A DNA stretch of 64,000 nt from Thermococcus indicus (GTDB lineage Archaea > Methanobacteriota_B > Thermococci > Thermococcales > Thermococcaceae), in contig NZ_CP040846.1 in NCBI RefSeq assembly GCF_006274605.1, forward strand, positions 1,309,041-1,373,040, read 5' to 3'. Below, piece after piece: positions 9,506 to 17,959 of this stretch. Under the pieces are notes generated by a model, which was not told the DNA's origin, made no database searches, and saw nothing but the letters and a program-made list of their open reading frames with translations. The position numbers were made by a program, and so were the translations under genes. Numbering within the stretch: the first letter of the stretch is position 1; every line of letters starts with the position of its first letter.

Positions 9506-10468
9506 ATGCATGAGCTGATATCAACTCCCGAGAGAATCAGGATTCTCAGGTACGCACTTGAGCGCCATAGGGTGGGTGTTGAAGAAACCGCTAGGGCAAC
9601 GGGTTTGAGCAAAGGACTCGTTTCCAAAACTCTCCGTCTCCTCGTGAATTACGGCATAGCCGAGAAGTCCGGCAGAGGTTTCAGGATACTAAACGTTCCC
9701 AAGACCCGCGAGCTTAAAAGGTTCATCAACTTCATAACCCTATCCAAAAAGCTGGAACCCCTGAAAGATGGGTGGGTTATGGCCCTTGGGATATACGGGA
9801 GCTTTGCAACCGGAGAAAACACTCCCGGAAGTGACCTTGATGTTTGGGTCTTCGTTGAAAGGCCGAGCATAGCCAGATCGGCTTCCCTAAAAAGGGAGAT
9901 AGAAAAAGCAACCGGCAGGGAGGTCAACCTCCTTGTCCTCACACCGGAGAGAGTCAAAAAACTTAGAGCCAGCGATCCGGTCTTCTATTACTCGCTCGCA
10001 TATGGCTCGACGGTGATATGGGGGAGGGACTTGAACGGATTCGAGGGATGTATCGACCGAAACCTGCTAAGAAGGGTTCCCCCATCCGAAGAGAAAGGAT
10101 GGCTGAGCATTAAACGCGCTGAAGAGTGGCTTGAAGAGGCGAGGAGGAATCTCGCTTATGGTTCATACCGGACGTCCCTTATGGCGTCATACATGGCCAT
10201 GTTCCACGCCGCCAGGGCGATTCTCTTTCGCGACGGCTGGCGTGAGAAGAGCCACTACTGCACAGCCCGTTACTTAGAGGAATTCTACGTTAAAAGCGGA
10301 AAGCTGGAAGAACGCTGGATTGAACTCTTGGACAGGATGAGAGAGTTGAGGCACGAAGACCAGTATGACATAGTCTATGAGCCTGATGCAGAAGAGGTTG
10401 AAGAGGCAATCAACATTGCGAAAGACTTTCTGTCGCTTATGAAAAAACTCTTGGAGGAAGAGGCATGA
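9506..10468 (+). CDS. winged-helix + nucleotidyltransferase (MNT) + HEPN fusion protein
   Basis: 320 residues with three domains. Residues 1-75 are a winged helix (RILRYALERH..VEETARATGLSKGLVSKTLRLLVNYGIAEKSGRGF). Residues about 85-175 are a minimal nucleotidyltransferase with YGSFATGENTPGSDLDVWV, the GSxxxG and DxD metal-binding signature. Residues about 205-318 are a HEPN domain with RMRELRHEDQYD, which fits the Rx4-6H RNase motif followed by Tyr. In MntA/HepT systems the nucleotidyltransferase AMPylates and silences the HEPN RNase; here both halves are fused with a DNA-binding domain. The gene is preceded by a three-copy operator and overlaps the next gene by 4 nt. Toxin-antitoxin-like self-controlled activity is inference. 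Confidence 0.87.
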   Translation: MHELISTPERIRILRYALERHRVGVEETARATGLSKGLVSKTLRLLVNYGIAEKSGRGFRILNVPKTRELKRFINFITLSKKLEPLKDGWVMALGIYGSFATGENTPGSDLDVWVFVERPSIARSASLKREIEKATGREVNLLVLTPERVKKLRASDPVFYYSLAYGSTVIWGRDLNGFEGCIDRNLLRRVPPSEEKGWLSIKRAEEWLEEARRNLAYGSYRTSLMASYMAMFHAARAILFRDGWREKSHYCTARYLEEFYVKSGKLEERWIELLDRMRELRHEDQYDIVYEPDAEEVEEAINIAKDFLSLMKKLLEEEA

Positions 10469-10863
10469 AACTCATCATCAAACCGAATAAGGGCTTCGGA
10501 AAAATTGGGGTTGAGATAGACGAAGAGCTGTGGGAGGATATAGAGCACCTCAGCGAGAGATACGGCGTTTCTCCTGGGAGTGTCATCGAGATTGCCCTAC
10601 GCGGCGAGTTCCGTGAGCCAAAGGGAAACCTTGAGGAGCTTGAGGAGAAGGCGAGGGAGCTTGAGGAAAGGACGTGGGAGCTTGAGAGGGAGTACGCCCC
10701 GCTCCGCTTCAAGGCCTACGGCCTGAGCGAGGACAACAAAATCCTGGCAATAGAGCTGTCGGGGTTAATCGCAGAAAACAACCAGCTTAAGAGGTTTCTC
10801 CGCATGAAGCCCGAGCGCAACGTCGAGCTGAGAAAGCTTATATCCTACTACCTCCAAGGTTGA
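10465..10863 (+). CDS. ribbon-helix-helix-like protein with coiled coil
   Basis: 132 residues; no named family recognised. The N-terminus (IGVEIDEELWEDIEHLSERYGVSPGSVIEIAL) reads as a beta strand followed by two helices, like ribbon-helix-helix DNA-binding proteins. Residues about 52-75 form a short coiled coil rich in Glu and Leu, followed by a helical tail. The start ATGA overlaps the stop of the wHTH-MNT-HEPN gene, so the two are translationally coupled. It may be a co-repressor, an antitoxin-like partner or the substrate of the nucleotidyltransferase; none can be chosen from sequence alone. Confidence 0.72.
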   Translation: MKLIIKPNKGFGKIGVEIDEELWEDIEHLSERYGVSPGSVIEIALRGEFREPKGNLEELEEKARELEERTWELEREYAPLRFKAYGLSEDNKILAIELSGLIAENNQLKRFLRMKPERNVELRKLISYYLQG

Positions 10864-10866
10864 ACC

Positions 10867-10920
10867 GCGGATGATGACAGCGAATTGCGCGGATCGGTGA
10901 AGAGCAACGCTATCTGACGC
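10867..10920 (+). ncRNA. C/D box sRNA candidate
   Basis: C box ATGATGA (10871-10877), D' box CGGA (10890-10893, one change from CTGA), C' box GTGAAGA (10897-10903, one change) and D box CTGA (10914-10917). The D'-C' gap is 3 nt. The D' guide is CAGCGAATTGCG and the D guide GCAACGCTAT. Flanking GCG and CGC can form the terminal stem. Size and spacing match archaeal 2'-O-methylation guides; the targets were not identified. It lies between convergent genes. Confidence 0.68.
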
Positions 10921-10957
10921 CGTCCCGGGCGGGCCGTGACGATTCCAAGACGGGCTG

Positions 10958-10972
10958 AACCGCTTCGCGGTT
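10958..10972. other. hairpin AACCGC-TTC-GCGGTT
   Basis: Perfect 6-bp stem with a 3-nt loop between the sRNA candidate and the convergent nob1 gene. It may act at the 3' end of either transcript; it has no T-run. Confidence 0.45.
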
Positions 10973-10982
10973 GTGACGTACC

Positions 10983-11489
10983 CTATGAGCGCCGAGCCCT
11001 TCCGGGGCGTTTTCTCCTGCTCTTCCTCTTCGGTATCAGCCTCACCGGACTTCCGCAGTCCGGACAGATTCCCCCCGGCGGCATCTCCGAGAAACGCTTT
11101 CCGCAGCCGATGCAGACGTAGTTCCAGCGAATGACTCGCTTTATCCCGCGCTTGAGGGTTCTGAACTCTATCCCGAGCGTTTTTGCTATGTTCTGCAGGT
11201 TGTAGTCGTCGGTGAAGAGGACTCCTTTGAGCTCATACGCCAGGGCAAGAATCTCGATATCTGCCTCACTCAGCTCGTTTAACTCGCCCGTCTTTCTGGC
11301 CGCTTCCTTCACTGCCTCAACGCTCTCCCGGGATGGGGACAGAACCCTAACCTTCCCTGCACTTATCAGTCCCTCTAAGAAAAGCCTCGACTCCGGGTCT
11401 CTCACCTCATCGACGACCTTTGGCGTCGTAACGCCCTCTACATCGAACCCCTGAATAAACACTGCCGCATCGATGACCTGAACCTTCAT
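10983..11489 (-). CDS. nob1: rRNA maturation endonuclease Nob1
   Basis: 168 residues. Nob1 cleaves the 3' end of pre-16S rRNA (D site) late in small-subunit assembly. The N-terminal PIN domain begins [12 protein letters not shown] with the first catalytic Asp and continues with [18 protein letters not shown] and [12 protein letters not shown] carrying the other acidic residues. The C-terminal zinc ribbon has [13 protein letters not shown], and a basic tail [14 protein letters not shown] follows. Length and order match archaeal Nob1. It is divergent from the pxp operon and convergent with the RHH-like gene. Confidence 0.95.
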   Translation of the reverse strand: MKVQVIDAAVFIQGFDVEGVTTPKVVDEVRDPESRLFLEGLISAGKVRVLSPSRESVEAVKEAARKTGELNELSEADIEILALAYELKGVLFTDDYNLQNIAKTLGIEFRTLKRGIKRVIRWNYVCIGCGKRFSEMPPGGICPDCGSPVRLIPKRKSRRKRPGRARRS

Positions 11490-11548
11490 GGCCTAAACTC
11501 GGAGAAACCCTTTTTTAGATTTCCGTCGAAATGAAGCCGGTGGTGCGG

Positions 11549-12316
11549 ATGAAGGTTGACCTGAACTCGGACCTCGGCGAGAGCTTTGGAAGGTATAAAC
11601 TCGGCCTCGACGAGGAGGTCATGAACTACATCACGAGCGCGAATGTAGCTACCGGCTGGCACGCCGGTGACCCGATAGTCATGAGAAGGACGGTCAGGCT
11701 CGGGAGGGAGAAGGGCGTTGAAGTGGGAGCGCACCCGGGCTATCCAGATTTGTTGGGCTTCGGCAGGAGGTACATGAAGCTCTCGCCCGAGGAGGCTCGC
11801 AATTACATCCTTTACCAGATAGGTGCCCTCTACGCCTTCACGAGGGCGGAGGGAATTGAACTCCAGCACGTCAAGCCGCACGGGGCGCTCTACAACGCTC
11901 TTGTCAAAGAGGAAGAACTCGCGAGGGCCGTCATCGAGGGGATAGCGGACTTCGATAGGAACCTGATCTTCGTTACCCTCTCCGGCTCAAGGCCGGCCCA
12001 AATAGCGGAGGAGATAGGCGTTAAGGTCGCTCACGAGGTATTCGCGGATAGAGCCTACAACCCAGATGGAACCCTTGTCCCCCGCTCGAAGCTCGGGGCG
12101 GTAATCCACGACAAAGAGGAGATAGCCGAGCGTGTGGTCTCGATGGTTAAAGACGGCGGAGTCAGGGCGATAAACGGCGAGTGGGTCGAGCTGAAGGTTG
12201 ATACAATCTGCCTCCACGGCGACAACCCAAAGGCAGTCGAGATTGCGGCTCACATAAGGAAAGTCCTTGAGGAAGAGGGCGTTAAGATAGTGCCGATGGG
12301 GGAGTTCGTAAGATGA
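11549..12316 (+). CDS. pxpA: 5-oxoprolinase subunit PxpA (LamB/YcsF family)
   Basis: 255 residues. PxpABC hydrolyse 5-oxoproline (pyroglutamate) to glutamate with ATP, a repair reaction of special value at high temperature where glutamine cyclises. The start [15 protein letters not shown] and later [29 protein letters not shown] and [18 protein letters not shown] are hallmark LamB/YcsF motifs. The ATG at 11549 is preferred because GGTGGTG lies just upstream; an ATG at 11531 is possible. It overlaps a 43-codon ORF by 4 nt, with pxpB and pxpC following, so the four form one operon. Confidence 0.94.
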   Translation: MKVDLNSDLGESFGRYKLGLDEEVMNYITSANVATGWHAGDPIVMRRTVRLGREKGVEVGAHPGYPDLLGFGRRYMKLSPEEARNYILYQIGALYAFTRAEGIELQHVKPHGALYNALVKEEELARAVIEGIADFDRNLIFVTLSGSRPAQIAEEIGVKVAHEVFADRAYNPDGTLVPRSKLGAVIHDKEEIAERVVSMVKDGGVRAINGEWVELKVDTICLHGDNPKAVEIAAHIRKVLEEEGVKIVPMGEFVR

Positions 12317-12444
12317 AGGCCGAGGAAAGATTAGAGGGGAGAAAACTCAACGAATTCCGGCGGGATTTGGAACTCGCCTTTGGAATATTTGAGAAGGAGA
12401 TTAGTGCTGAAAGCCTCAGGAGAAAGTGGGACAGAAAAAGGTGA
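12313..12444 (+). CDS. 43-residue small protein inside the pxp operon
   Basis: A complete short ORF that begins [18 protein letters not shown] and ends RRKWDRKR. It starts with an ATGA overlap on the pxpA stop and ends 4 nt before the pxpB ATG, so it fills the gap exactly. The peptide is helical and strongly charged (about one third Lys/Arg). No family is recognised. The overlap and exact fit are the evidence that it is translated; it may be an operon-specific subunit or a translational coupler. Confidence 0.6.
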   Translation: MKAEERLEGRKLNEFRRDLELAFGIFEKEISAESLRRKWDRKR

Positions 12445-12448
12445 GAGC

Positions 12449-13135
12449 ATGGACTTCAAACCCCTCGGTGACTCTGCACTCTTAATCTCCTTCGGCGAGT
12501 TCATTGACGAAGCAACAAACGACCGCGTTCACGCCCTTTTGAGGGCAATAGAAAAAGCCAATTTCGAGTGGCTGGTTGAGGTAGTTCCCGCCTACTCCTC
12601 CCTTGTTGTGGTGTACGATTCTATGCTCATAGACCTCGAAGGCGTTAAGCGAGCGATTGGGGAACTTGAGTTCTCGGCCGAGAGGTTCAAGGGGAGGCTC
12701 GTCGAGATTCCCGTCGTTTACGGCGGTGAATACGGCCCGGATATCGGCTTTGTGGCGGAACACAACGGCCTGAGCATTGATGATGTTATCGAGATACATT
12801 CCAAGCCGACCTACCGCGTCTTCTTCCTCGGATTCCTTCCGGGCTTCGCCTACCTCGGCGGCATGGACGAGAGGATAGCGGCTCCAAGGCTCGAAAAACC
12901 CCGCCTGAAGGTTCCCGCCGGCTCCGTGGGGATAGCGGGGAAGCAGACCGGCATCTATCCCCTCGAAAGTCCCGGCGGCTGGAGGCTCATTGGAAGGACC
13001 CCGCTCAGGCTTTTCAATCCTGGGAAGGAACCCCCAACGTTGCTGAGGCCAGGCGATAGGGTTAAGTTCGTGCCGATTGATGAGTCCGAGTTCAGGGAGC
13101 TCTACGGGGCCGAATGGGGTGAGGAGGATGATTGA
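12449..13135 (+). CDS. pxpB: 5-oxoprolinase subunit PxpB (KipI/AHS1 family)
   Basis: 228 residues. AHS1-domain subunit of the ATP-dependent 5-oxoprolinase; it works with PxpC. The start MDFKPLGDSALLISFGE and the motif FFLGFLPGFAYLG, followed by RLEKPRLKVPAGSVGIAGKQ and YPLESPGGWRLIGRTP, are diagnostic. AGGTGAG precedes the ATG at 12449. The gene overlaps pxpC by 8 nt, which suggests coupled translation and equal amounts of the two subunits. Confidence 0.95.
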   Translation: MDFKPLGDSALLISFGEFIDEATNDRVHALLRAIEKANFEWLVEVVPAYSSLVVVYDSMLIDLEGVKRAIGELEFSAERFKGRLVEIPVVYGGEYGPDIGFVAEHNGLSIDDVIEIHSKPTYRVFFLGFLPGFAYLGGMDERIAAPRLEKPRLKVPAGSVGIAGKQTGIYPLESPGGWRLIGRTPLRLFNPGKEPPTLLRPGDRVKFVPIDESEFRELYGAEWGEEDD

Positions 13136-14132
13136 GCTCCTCAACGTCCCTTCACTCCTCACCGTTCAGGACTCCGGCAGGAGGGGCTACCGAAAGCTTG
13201 GCGTTCCGGTTTCCGGCTTTATGGACGATTACTCCGCAAGGATAGCCAACTACCTCGTTGGAAACCCCGGCGATGCGCCCCTCCTTGAGTTCCTCCTCGC
13301 CGGCCCAACCATTCGGTTCAACGCTTCCTGCGTCTTTGCGGTTGCTGGAGACGTTGAGGTGAAGCTCAACGGCGCCCCCATTGAACCCTGGATGAGCCAC
13401 TGGGCGAAGAGGGGCGACGTCCTTGAGGTTGGCACTTTGGAGAGCGGGCTCTACGGCTACATAGCCTTCGCCGGCGGGATAAAGTGCGAGCCGCTCCTCG
13501 GGAACTGTTCGACCTATCCCAGGGCCGGCCTCGGAAGGCCGCTGAAGGCTGGTGATAATCTGAACCTCGGCTACGTGGTGCTAACCGGGAAGGATGGGAG
13601 ATACCTCCCCCCGGAGCTGAGGCCGGACTATTCTTCCAAGGAAAAGACCGTCTGCGTCGTCCTCGGCCCTAACATCGACCACTTCACCGAGGAGGGAATA
13701 GAGACCTTCCTGAGCGAGTCCTATACCGTAACTTCCGAGTCCGACAGGATGGGCTACCGCCTCGATGGAAAGGCCATAGAGCACTCGGAGAGGGGCGCGG
13801 ACATCGTTACGGAGCCTCTACTGCCCGGAACGGTTCAGGTGCCGGCCAGCGGAAAGCCAATAGTCATGATGCGCGACGCCCAGACGACCGGCGGCTACGC
13901 CAAGATAGCCGTCGTTGCAGCGGCCGACCTACCCATCGTTGCACAGAGCCGGCCGGGGGAGAGGCTGAGGTTCAGGGCGATAAGCGTCGACGAAGCCCGG
14001 GAGCTTCTGATCAGGCGCGAGAAAACCCTGATGGCAACCAAGGACTTCCTTGACGGGAAGATGCGCGCCTACAGGATCATGGCGGGGGGAGAAGAGCTGA
14101 TTGCGTTCACAAAAGTGGAAAGAAGGGGTTAA
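13128..14132 (+). CDS. pxpC: 5-oxoprolinase subunit PxpC (KipA/AHS2 family)
   Basis: 334 residues. AHS2-domain subunit of 5-oxoprolinase. The start [20 protein letters not shown] and the motifs [22 protein letters not shown] and [11 protein letters not shown] are typical. GGTGAGGAGG lies upstream of the ATG at 13128; the longer frame from 13077 is in the body of pxpB and not needed. Its 3' end overlaps that of the convergent UPF0179 gene by 4 nt. As last gene it closes the operon. Confidence 0.95.
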   Translation: MIELLNVPSLLTVQDSGRRGYRKLGVPVSGFMDDYSARIANYLVGNPGDAPLLEFLLAGPTIRFNASCVFAVAGDVEVKLNGAPIEPWMSHWAKRGDVLEVGTLESGLYGYIAFAGGIKCEPLLGNCSTYPRAGLGRPLKAGDNLNLGYVVLTGKDGRYLPPELRPDYSSKEKTVCVVLGPNIDHFTEEGIETFLSESYTVTSESDRMGYRLDGKAIEHSERGADIVTEPLLPGTVQVPASGKPIVMMRDAQTTGGYAKIAVVAAADLPIVAQSRPGERLRFRAISVDEARELLIRREKTLMATKDFLDGKMRAYRIMAGGEELIAFTKVERRG

Positions 14133-14563
14133 TCCTTCTTGCGCATGACCTTGACGTGCTTGTAGGTCTTGCCGTTGCACTCGACGTCTCCGAGGATTTC
14201 TATTATCTTTACGTGGTCGCCCTCGAAGAGGCCCTCGGGGCTGAAAAGCTCTGCCTTCTCCGGGTCGCTGCACTCCTCGAACTTGAGCTGTATCACCGAG
14301 CCTGCTATCGCCAGTCTTGGCTCTATGGCAACCTCTATGCTCGGCTCGACGACTTCGACAACCCTCACCTTGCCCTCGTGGAGCGGGCAGGAGTGCGAGG
14401 GCATGCTCCTCACGCGAAGGATTTTGTATCTCCTACCGGGTTCGAGGTTTCCGACGCAGACTCCTGCTAACTTGCACGTCTTGCACGGTTCTGCCGGGCC
14501 GTAATATATGAATTCAACCCCGGGTCTTGCCAGTTTTTCCCCAACTAACGTGATTATTGCCAT
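14129..14563 (-). CDS. UPF0179 family protein
   Basis: 144 residues. Archaeal protein of unknown function with four conserved cysteines ([10 protein letters not shown] at about 26-35, then SCPLH and EECSD), suggesting a metal or FeS site. It starts [14 protein letters not shown], which marks the family. The ATG at 14563 has GGAGGTG about 6 nt upstream. Cysteine spacing and the mostly beta C-terminal part suggest a small metal-binding beta-barrel. The gene is downstream of the G1P dehydrogenase gene on the same strand with a 30-nt gap, so they may share a transcript. Confidence 0.87.
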   Translation of the reverse strand: MAIITLVGEKLARPGVEFIYYGPAEPCKTCKLAGVCVGNLEPGRRYKILRVRSMPSHSCPLHEGKVRVVEVVEPSIEVAIEPRLAIAGSVIQLKFEECSDPEKAELFSPEGLFEGDHVKIIEILGDVECNGKTYKHVKVMRKKD

Positions 14564-14593
14564 TCCAAACACCTCCGTAGTGAGTGATGATCT

Positions 14594-15646
14594 TCAGACG
14601 ACCCCGGTGATTTTAGCGGCCTTCTCCGCTGCCTCTCGCGTGAGGCCGTCCTTTCCGAGGATCGTGTATCTCTCGGGCCTTATCGTGTGGGCAATCGTGA
14701 GGGCCTCGATTATGTACTCCGGGTCGATCCCAAGCTCGTATGCGTTAGTTGGCGCCCCCACCCTCTTTAAGGTTTCCCTAACACGTTCCCACTTCATGCC
14801 ATGGAGGTAGGCCATTATTATCGTCCCCACTCCGACCTGCTCGCCGTGCAGGGCCGGTTTCGGCGCTATGGCATCGAGCGCATGGCTGAAGAGGTGCTCC
14901 GCACCGCTGGCCGGCCTTGAAGAGCCCGCTATGCTCATGGCCACGCCGCAGGAGATGAGGCCCTTAACAACCTTCCTCACGCTCTCCTCGTTGCCGAGCC
15001 TTATGATGTCCGCGTTCTTTATCACCATCTTGGCGCTCATCAGGCTCAGCGAGGCCGCGTACTCGCTGTAATACTCGCCCTTTATCCTGTGGGCCAGCTG
15101 CCAGTCCTTCACCGCCGTCAGGTTGCTTATCATGTCGCCCACTCCAGCGGCTAAGTAGCGGTAGGGGGCGGTCTTGATGACCCTGACATCAGCTATCACC
15201 GCCACCGGCGGCACGGCCTTGACCGATGTCTTGGTCCCGAGGTCTTTGATGGATGCATTTGCACTCGCTATGCCGTCGTGGGAGGCGGTTGTTGGAAAGC
15301 TGATGAAGGGAACTCCCGCTTTGAAAGAGGCGAGCTTGGCGACGTCGATTATACTTCCGCCGCCGACGGCTATGAGCCAGTCAAATTCACCTTCCCTGAT
15401 TTCATCGAGGGTCCGGTTTACCTCCTCCATCGTCGCGCCTTTAACGGGGAGGCCATCTACCTCGTACTCCCCCGAGAGGTTCTCCTCGACCTCCCTGCCC
15501 GCTATCTTTTTCGTGTGTCTTCCATAGAGCACGAGCGCTTTTCTCCCCAGTCCGAGCCTCTTCGCGACGTTCACGACCTCTCCCTTGAGATCCCCACCGA
15601 GCAAAACCTCTCGCGGGAGCTGCATCAGGTGCACTTTTCTCACCAC
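14594..15646 (-). CDS. egsA: sn-glycerol-1-phosphate dehydrogenase
   Basis: 350 residues. Reduces dihydroxyacetone phosphate to sn-glycerol-1-phosphate with NAD(P)H, the step that sets archaeal lipid stereochemistry. The nucleotide loop VGGGSIIDVAKLASF, the substrate segment FPTTASHDGIASANASI, and zinc-ligand regions around YLAAGVGDMISN, GAEHLFSHALD and ALHGEQVGVG are all present. The longest frame uses a GTG at 15646, but a GTG at 15634 is better spaced from GGTGGTGAG and may be the true start. It belongs to the iron-alcohol-dehydrogenase-like fold. Confidence 0.95.
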   Translation of the reverse strand: MVRKVHLMQLPREVLLGGDLKGEVVNVAKRLGLGRKALVLYGRHTKKIAGREVEENLSGEYEVDGLPVKGATMEEVNRTLDEIREGEFDWLIAVGGGSIIDVAKLASFKAGVPFISFPTTASHDGIASANASIKDLGTKTSVKAVPPVAVIADVRVIKTAPYRYLAAGVGDMISNLTAVKDWQLAHRIKGEYYSEYAASLSLMSAKMVIKNADIIRLGNEESVRKVVKGLISCGVAMSIAGSSRPASGAEHLFSHALDAIAPKPALHGEQVGVGTIIMAYLHGMKWERVRETLKRVGAPTNAYELGIDPEYIIEALTIAHTIRPERYTILGKDGLTREAAEKAAKITGVV

Positions 15647-15706
15647 CCCTACTCATAAGGTGGGAAAAGCTTTAAGGCTATCGGAACAACCGTCTATGGT
15701 GGTCAA

Positions 15707-16519
15707 ATGGGGCTCTACGAGTTCTTTTACGAGTACTTCATCAGGCCCATACAGGAGAACCAGGGTTACAACCCCGTGAATACGGTTGTCTACGCTATAA
15801 TCCTGGGCATAGCGGTCCTGCTACTGTACAGGATGCTCAAGAGAATGGAAATCAGGGTTGATGGCCGCTTCTTCAAGGCCCTCGTCCCGTACATAGTACT
15901 CGGCCCGCTGATGAGGAGCATGACGGACGTCGGAGTTCTTCCCAGAACGTACCTCACAGTGAGCCCCGGCGGCTACTTCGTCATAGCGGCCTTTGCGATA
16001 GCCTCCCTGTACATCGTCTGGAGGCACGTCGGGCCGGGCGAGAGGTTCTACCCGCTCTACCGTGACTTCGGCTGGGTGCTGGTGGGGGGACTGCTCTTCC
16101 TGCTCGTCATAAACCTGGACAAGGTCAGCTTCAACTGGGAGGTTTTCAAGTACTTCATTCCCGCCCTGGTTATAGCGGAGGGGGCGGTATGGCTGCTCGC
16201 GAAGAAGGTCCCCGTTATCGCCGACAACAGCGTCCTCTTCTACACCCACTTCTACGACGCGACCACCACGTTCGTTGGAATTCAGTTCTTTGGCTACTGG
16301 GAGCAACACGTTCTCGCGAGGTGGCTCATAGACACCTTCGGAACGGCGGCGATCATGTACCTCGAAAAGTTCCTCATCCTCCTTCCAGTGGTCTGGATAC
16401 TCGACAGGTGGATGGCCGATGAGGATCCCGATCTGATAAACTTCGTGAAGCTGACGGTGTTCATCCTCGGCTTCGGGCCGGGAACGAGGAACCTGCTGAT
16501 AATGCTGATGGGTGGTTGA
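15707..16519 (+). CDS. DUF63 family multi-pass membrane protein
   Basis: 270 residues with about seven hydrophobic segments. Recognised as the archaeal DUF63 family by YNPVNTVVYAIILG, VPYIVLGPLMRSMTDVGVLPRT, DNSVLFYTHFYDATTTFVG and a final FGPGTRNLL. Function unknown. It is divergent from egsA (60-nt gap) and is the first of three closely packed genes with an inositol-phosphatase and a rhomboid protease; the next ATG is 1 nt after its stop codon. The co-occurrence hints at a membrane-lipid or envelope role, which is inference. Confidence 0.88.
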   Translation: MGLYEFFYEYFIRPIQENQGYNPVNTVVYAIILGIAVLLLYRMLKRMEIRVDGRFFKALVPYIVLGPLMRSMTDVGVLPRTYLTVSPGGYFVIAAFAIASLYIVWRHVGPGERFYPLYRDFGWVLVGGLLFLLVINLDKVSFNWEVFKYFIPALVIAEGAVWLLAKKVPVIADNSVLFYTHFYDATTTFVGIQFFGYWEQHVLARWLIDTFGTAAIMYLEKFLILLPVVWILDRWMADEDPDLINFVKLTVFILGFGPGTRNLLIMLMGG

Positions 16520-16520
16520 G

Positions 16521-17291
16521 ATGGAGATAGCGTGGAACGAAGTGGCCCTTGAGATGGCCCGAGAGGTTGAGAAGGTTGTGATGCCCCTCTTCGGAACCTC
16601 CGAGGCAGGGAAGACCGTGGGGACGAACGTGAGCGGGGACGTGACGAAATACGTTGACAAGGTCGCGGAGGACGTGGTCATCGGTCGTCTCGAGCCCCTG
16701 GGCGTCAACCTGGTGAGCGAGGAGATAGGCTTCATAGACAATGGGAGCGACTATACGGTTGTGGTTGATCCCATAGACGGTTCCTACAACTTCGCCGTCG
16801 GAATACCGATATTCGCCTTCAGCTTTGCGGTTTTCAGGGGGAAGGAACCCGTTTACGGGGCCATCTACGAATTCGTGCCGAAGCACTTCTACGAAGCCGT
16901 GCCGGGAAGGGGTGCGTTCATGAACGGCAGGCGGATAACGGTCAGGAAGCCGGAGCGTGGGAAAGAGGCCCTGAGCTTCTACACCCGCGGAAGATGTACC
17001 GGACTGATAAAGAGGGTCAAACGCGTTCGCGTCCTCGGTGCCATAGCCGTTGAGCTTACCTACCTGGCAAAGGGGGCCCTCGACGGCGTCCTGGACATAA
17101 GGAACTACGTCCGCCCGACGGATATAGCCGCCGGTGCGCTGATAGCGAAGGAGGCGGGGGCCATCGTAACCGACGGGGCGGGAAGGGAGCTGGAGATACA
17201 CCTGAGCGCGACCGAGCAGACGAACATAATAGCCGTGAACGACCGCTACCTGCTCGATATGATAATGGAGGAGCTGGAAAATGGGCGTTGA
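16521..17291 (+). CDS. inositol monophosphatase / fructose-1,6-bisphosphatase (class IV)
   Basis: 256 residues. Mg-dependent sugar phosphatase; archaeal members act on inositol-1-phosphate and fructose-1,6-bisphosphate. The metal site is visible: SEEIG at about 66-70, VDPIDGSYNF (the DPIDGT/S motif) and RPTDIAAGALIAKEAG near the C-terminus. GGTGGTTGAG immediately precedes the ATG at 16521. The gene follows DUF63 directly and overlaps the rhomboid gene by 11 nt. A role in gluconeogenesis or in making di-myo-inositol phosphate, a heat-shock solute in this group, is possible; sequence alone does not choose. Confidence 0.92.
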   Translation: MEIAWNEVALEMAREVEKVVMPLFGTSEAGKTVGTNVSGDVTKYVDKVAEDVVIGRLEPLGVNLVSEEIGFIDNGSDYTVVVDPIDGSYNFAVGIPIFAFSFAVFRGKEPVYGAIYEFVPKHFYEAVPGRGAFMNGRRITVRKPERGKEALSFYTRGRCTGLIKRVKRVRVLGAIAVELTYLAKGALDGVLDIRNYVRPTDIAAGALIAKEAGAIVTDGAGRELEIHLSATEQTNIIAVNDRYLLDMIMEELENGR

Positions 17292-17898
17292 AAAATATTT
17301 CTACCGCTACGGAAAGGCTACCTTCACGCTGTTCCTGATAAACGTGGCGGTTTACGTGGTCGAGTCTATCCTCAGCGGAAACCCTCTCAGTATAAGCATC
17401 GAGGTCTTGGCGAGGCTCGGCCAGTGGAACTACGCCGTCCTCAACTACGGCTGGTGGTGGCAGCTCCTCACCGCGATGTTCGTGCACGTCGGCATACTCC
17501 ACATAGGCTTCAACATGTACTTCCTCCTGATGATGGGGAGGCAGCTTGAGGGAATCCTCGGGCCGAAGAGACTCGTCATGGTTTACCTTGTCTCGGGCCT
17601 TGCCGGGAACCTTCTGACGCTTCTCCTGTTGCCCCCTAACTCGGTCAGCGCCGGCGCGAGCGGGGCGCTCTTCGGCATAGTCGGAACGCTGATAGTCATC
17701 ATGGGTGTCGTTGGTGGCAACATGCAGGGGGCGTTAATAAACGCCTTCGTGCTCTTCCTGATAAACAGCCTCCTGCCGAGCGTTAACATCTACGCCCACC
17801 TCGGCGGGCTCGTCGTCGGGATGGCCATCGGCTACTACTACGGCAAACGGATTAAGAGACACCTGATGGCGAGGATGTATGGGTACGGATATTACTAG
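17281..17898 (+). CDS. rhomboid family intramembrane serine protease
   Basis: 205 residues, about six membrane segments. The catalytic Ser is in GASGALFG, the partner His in YAHLGG, and the conserved HxxxN region is FVHVGILHIGFNMYFLL preceded by WWWQLLTAMF. Rhomboids cut transmembrane substrates within the bilayer. The size is that of the minimal six-helix core with no extra domain. It overlaps the phosphatase gene by 11 nt and is the last gene before the tRNA-Met promoter. Substrate unknown. Confidence 0.93.
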   Translation: MGVEKYFYRYGKATFTLFLINVAVYVVESILSGNPLSISIEVLARLGQWNYAVLNYGWWWQLLTAMFVHVGILHIGFNMYFLLMMGRQLEGILGPKRLVMVYLVSGLAGNLLTLLLLPPNSVSAGASGALFGIVGTLIVIMGVVGGNMQGALINAFVLFLINSLLPSVNIYAHLGGLVVGMAIGYYYGKRIKRHLMARMYGYGYY

Positions 17899-17908
17899 GA
17901 CCATCGCC

Positions 17909-17921
17909 GAAAGATTTAAAA
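17909..17921 (+). promoter_or_regulatory. promoter of tRNA-Met
   Basis: CGAAAGATTTAAAAA is a clear BRE-TATA pair ending about 40 nt before the tRNA gene, the usual arrangement for archaeal tRNA promoters with a short 5' leader. Confidence 0.75.
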
Positions 17922-17959
17922 ATGCCCCCCTGGAGGTATAGGTCGAGCGCTCGGGTTGT

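Noticed and set aside
10936-10986. Possible second C/D sRNA (GTGACGA, 12 nt, CTGA, hairpin, GTGACGT)
   Set aside because: No acceptable final D box or end stem is found; it may be partly chance next to the real candidate.
15821-16741. Long antisense frames over the DUF63 and inositol-phosphatase genes
   Set aside because: Shadow frames with no domain pattern or ribosome binding site.
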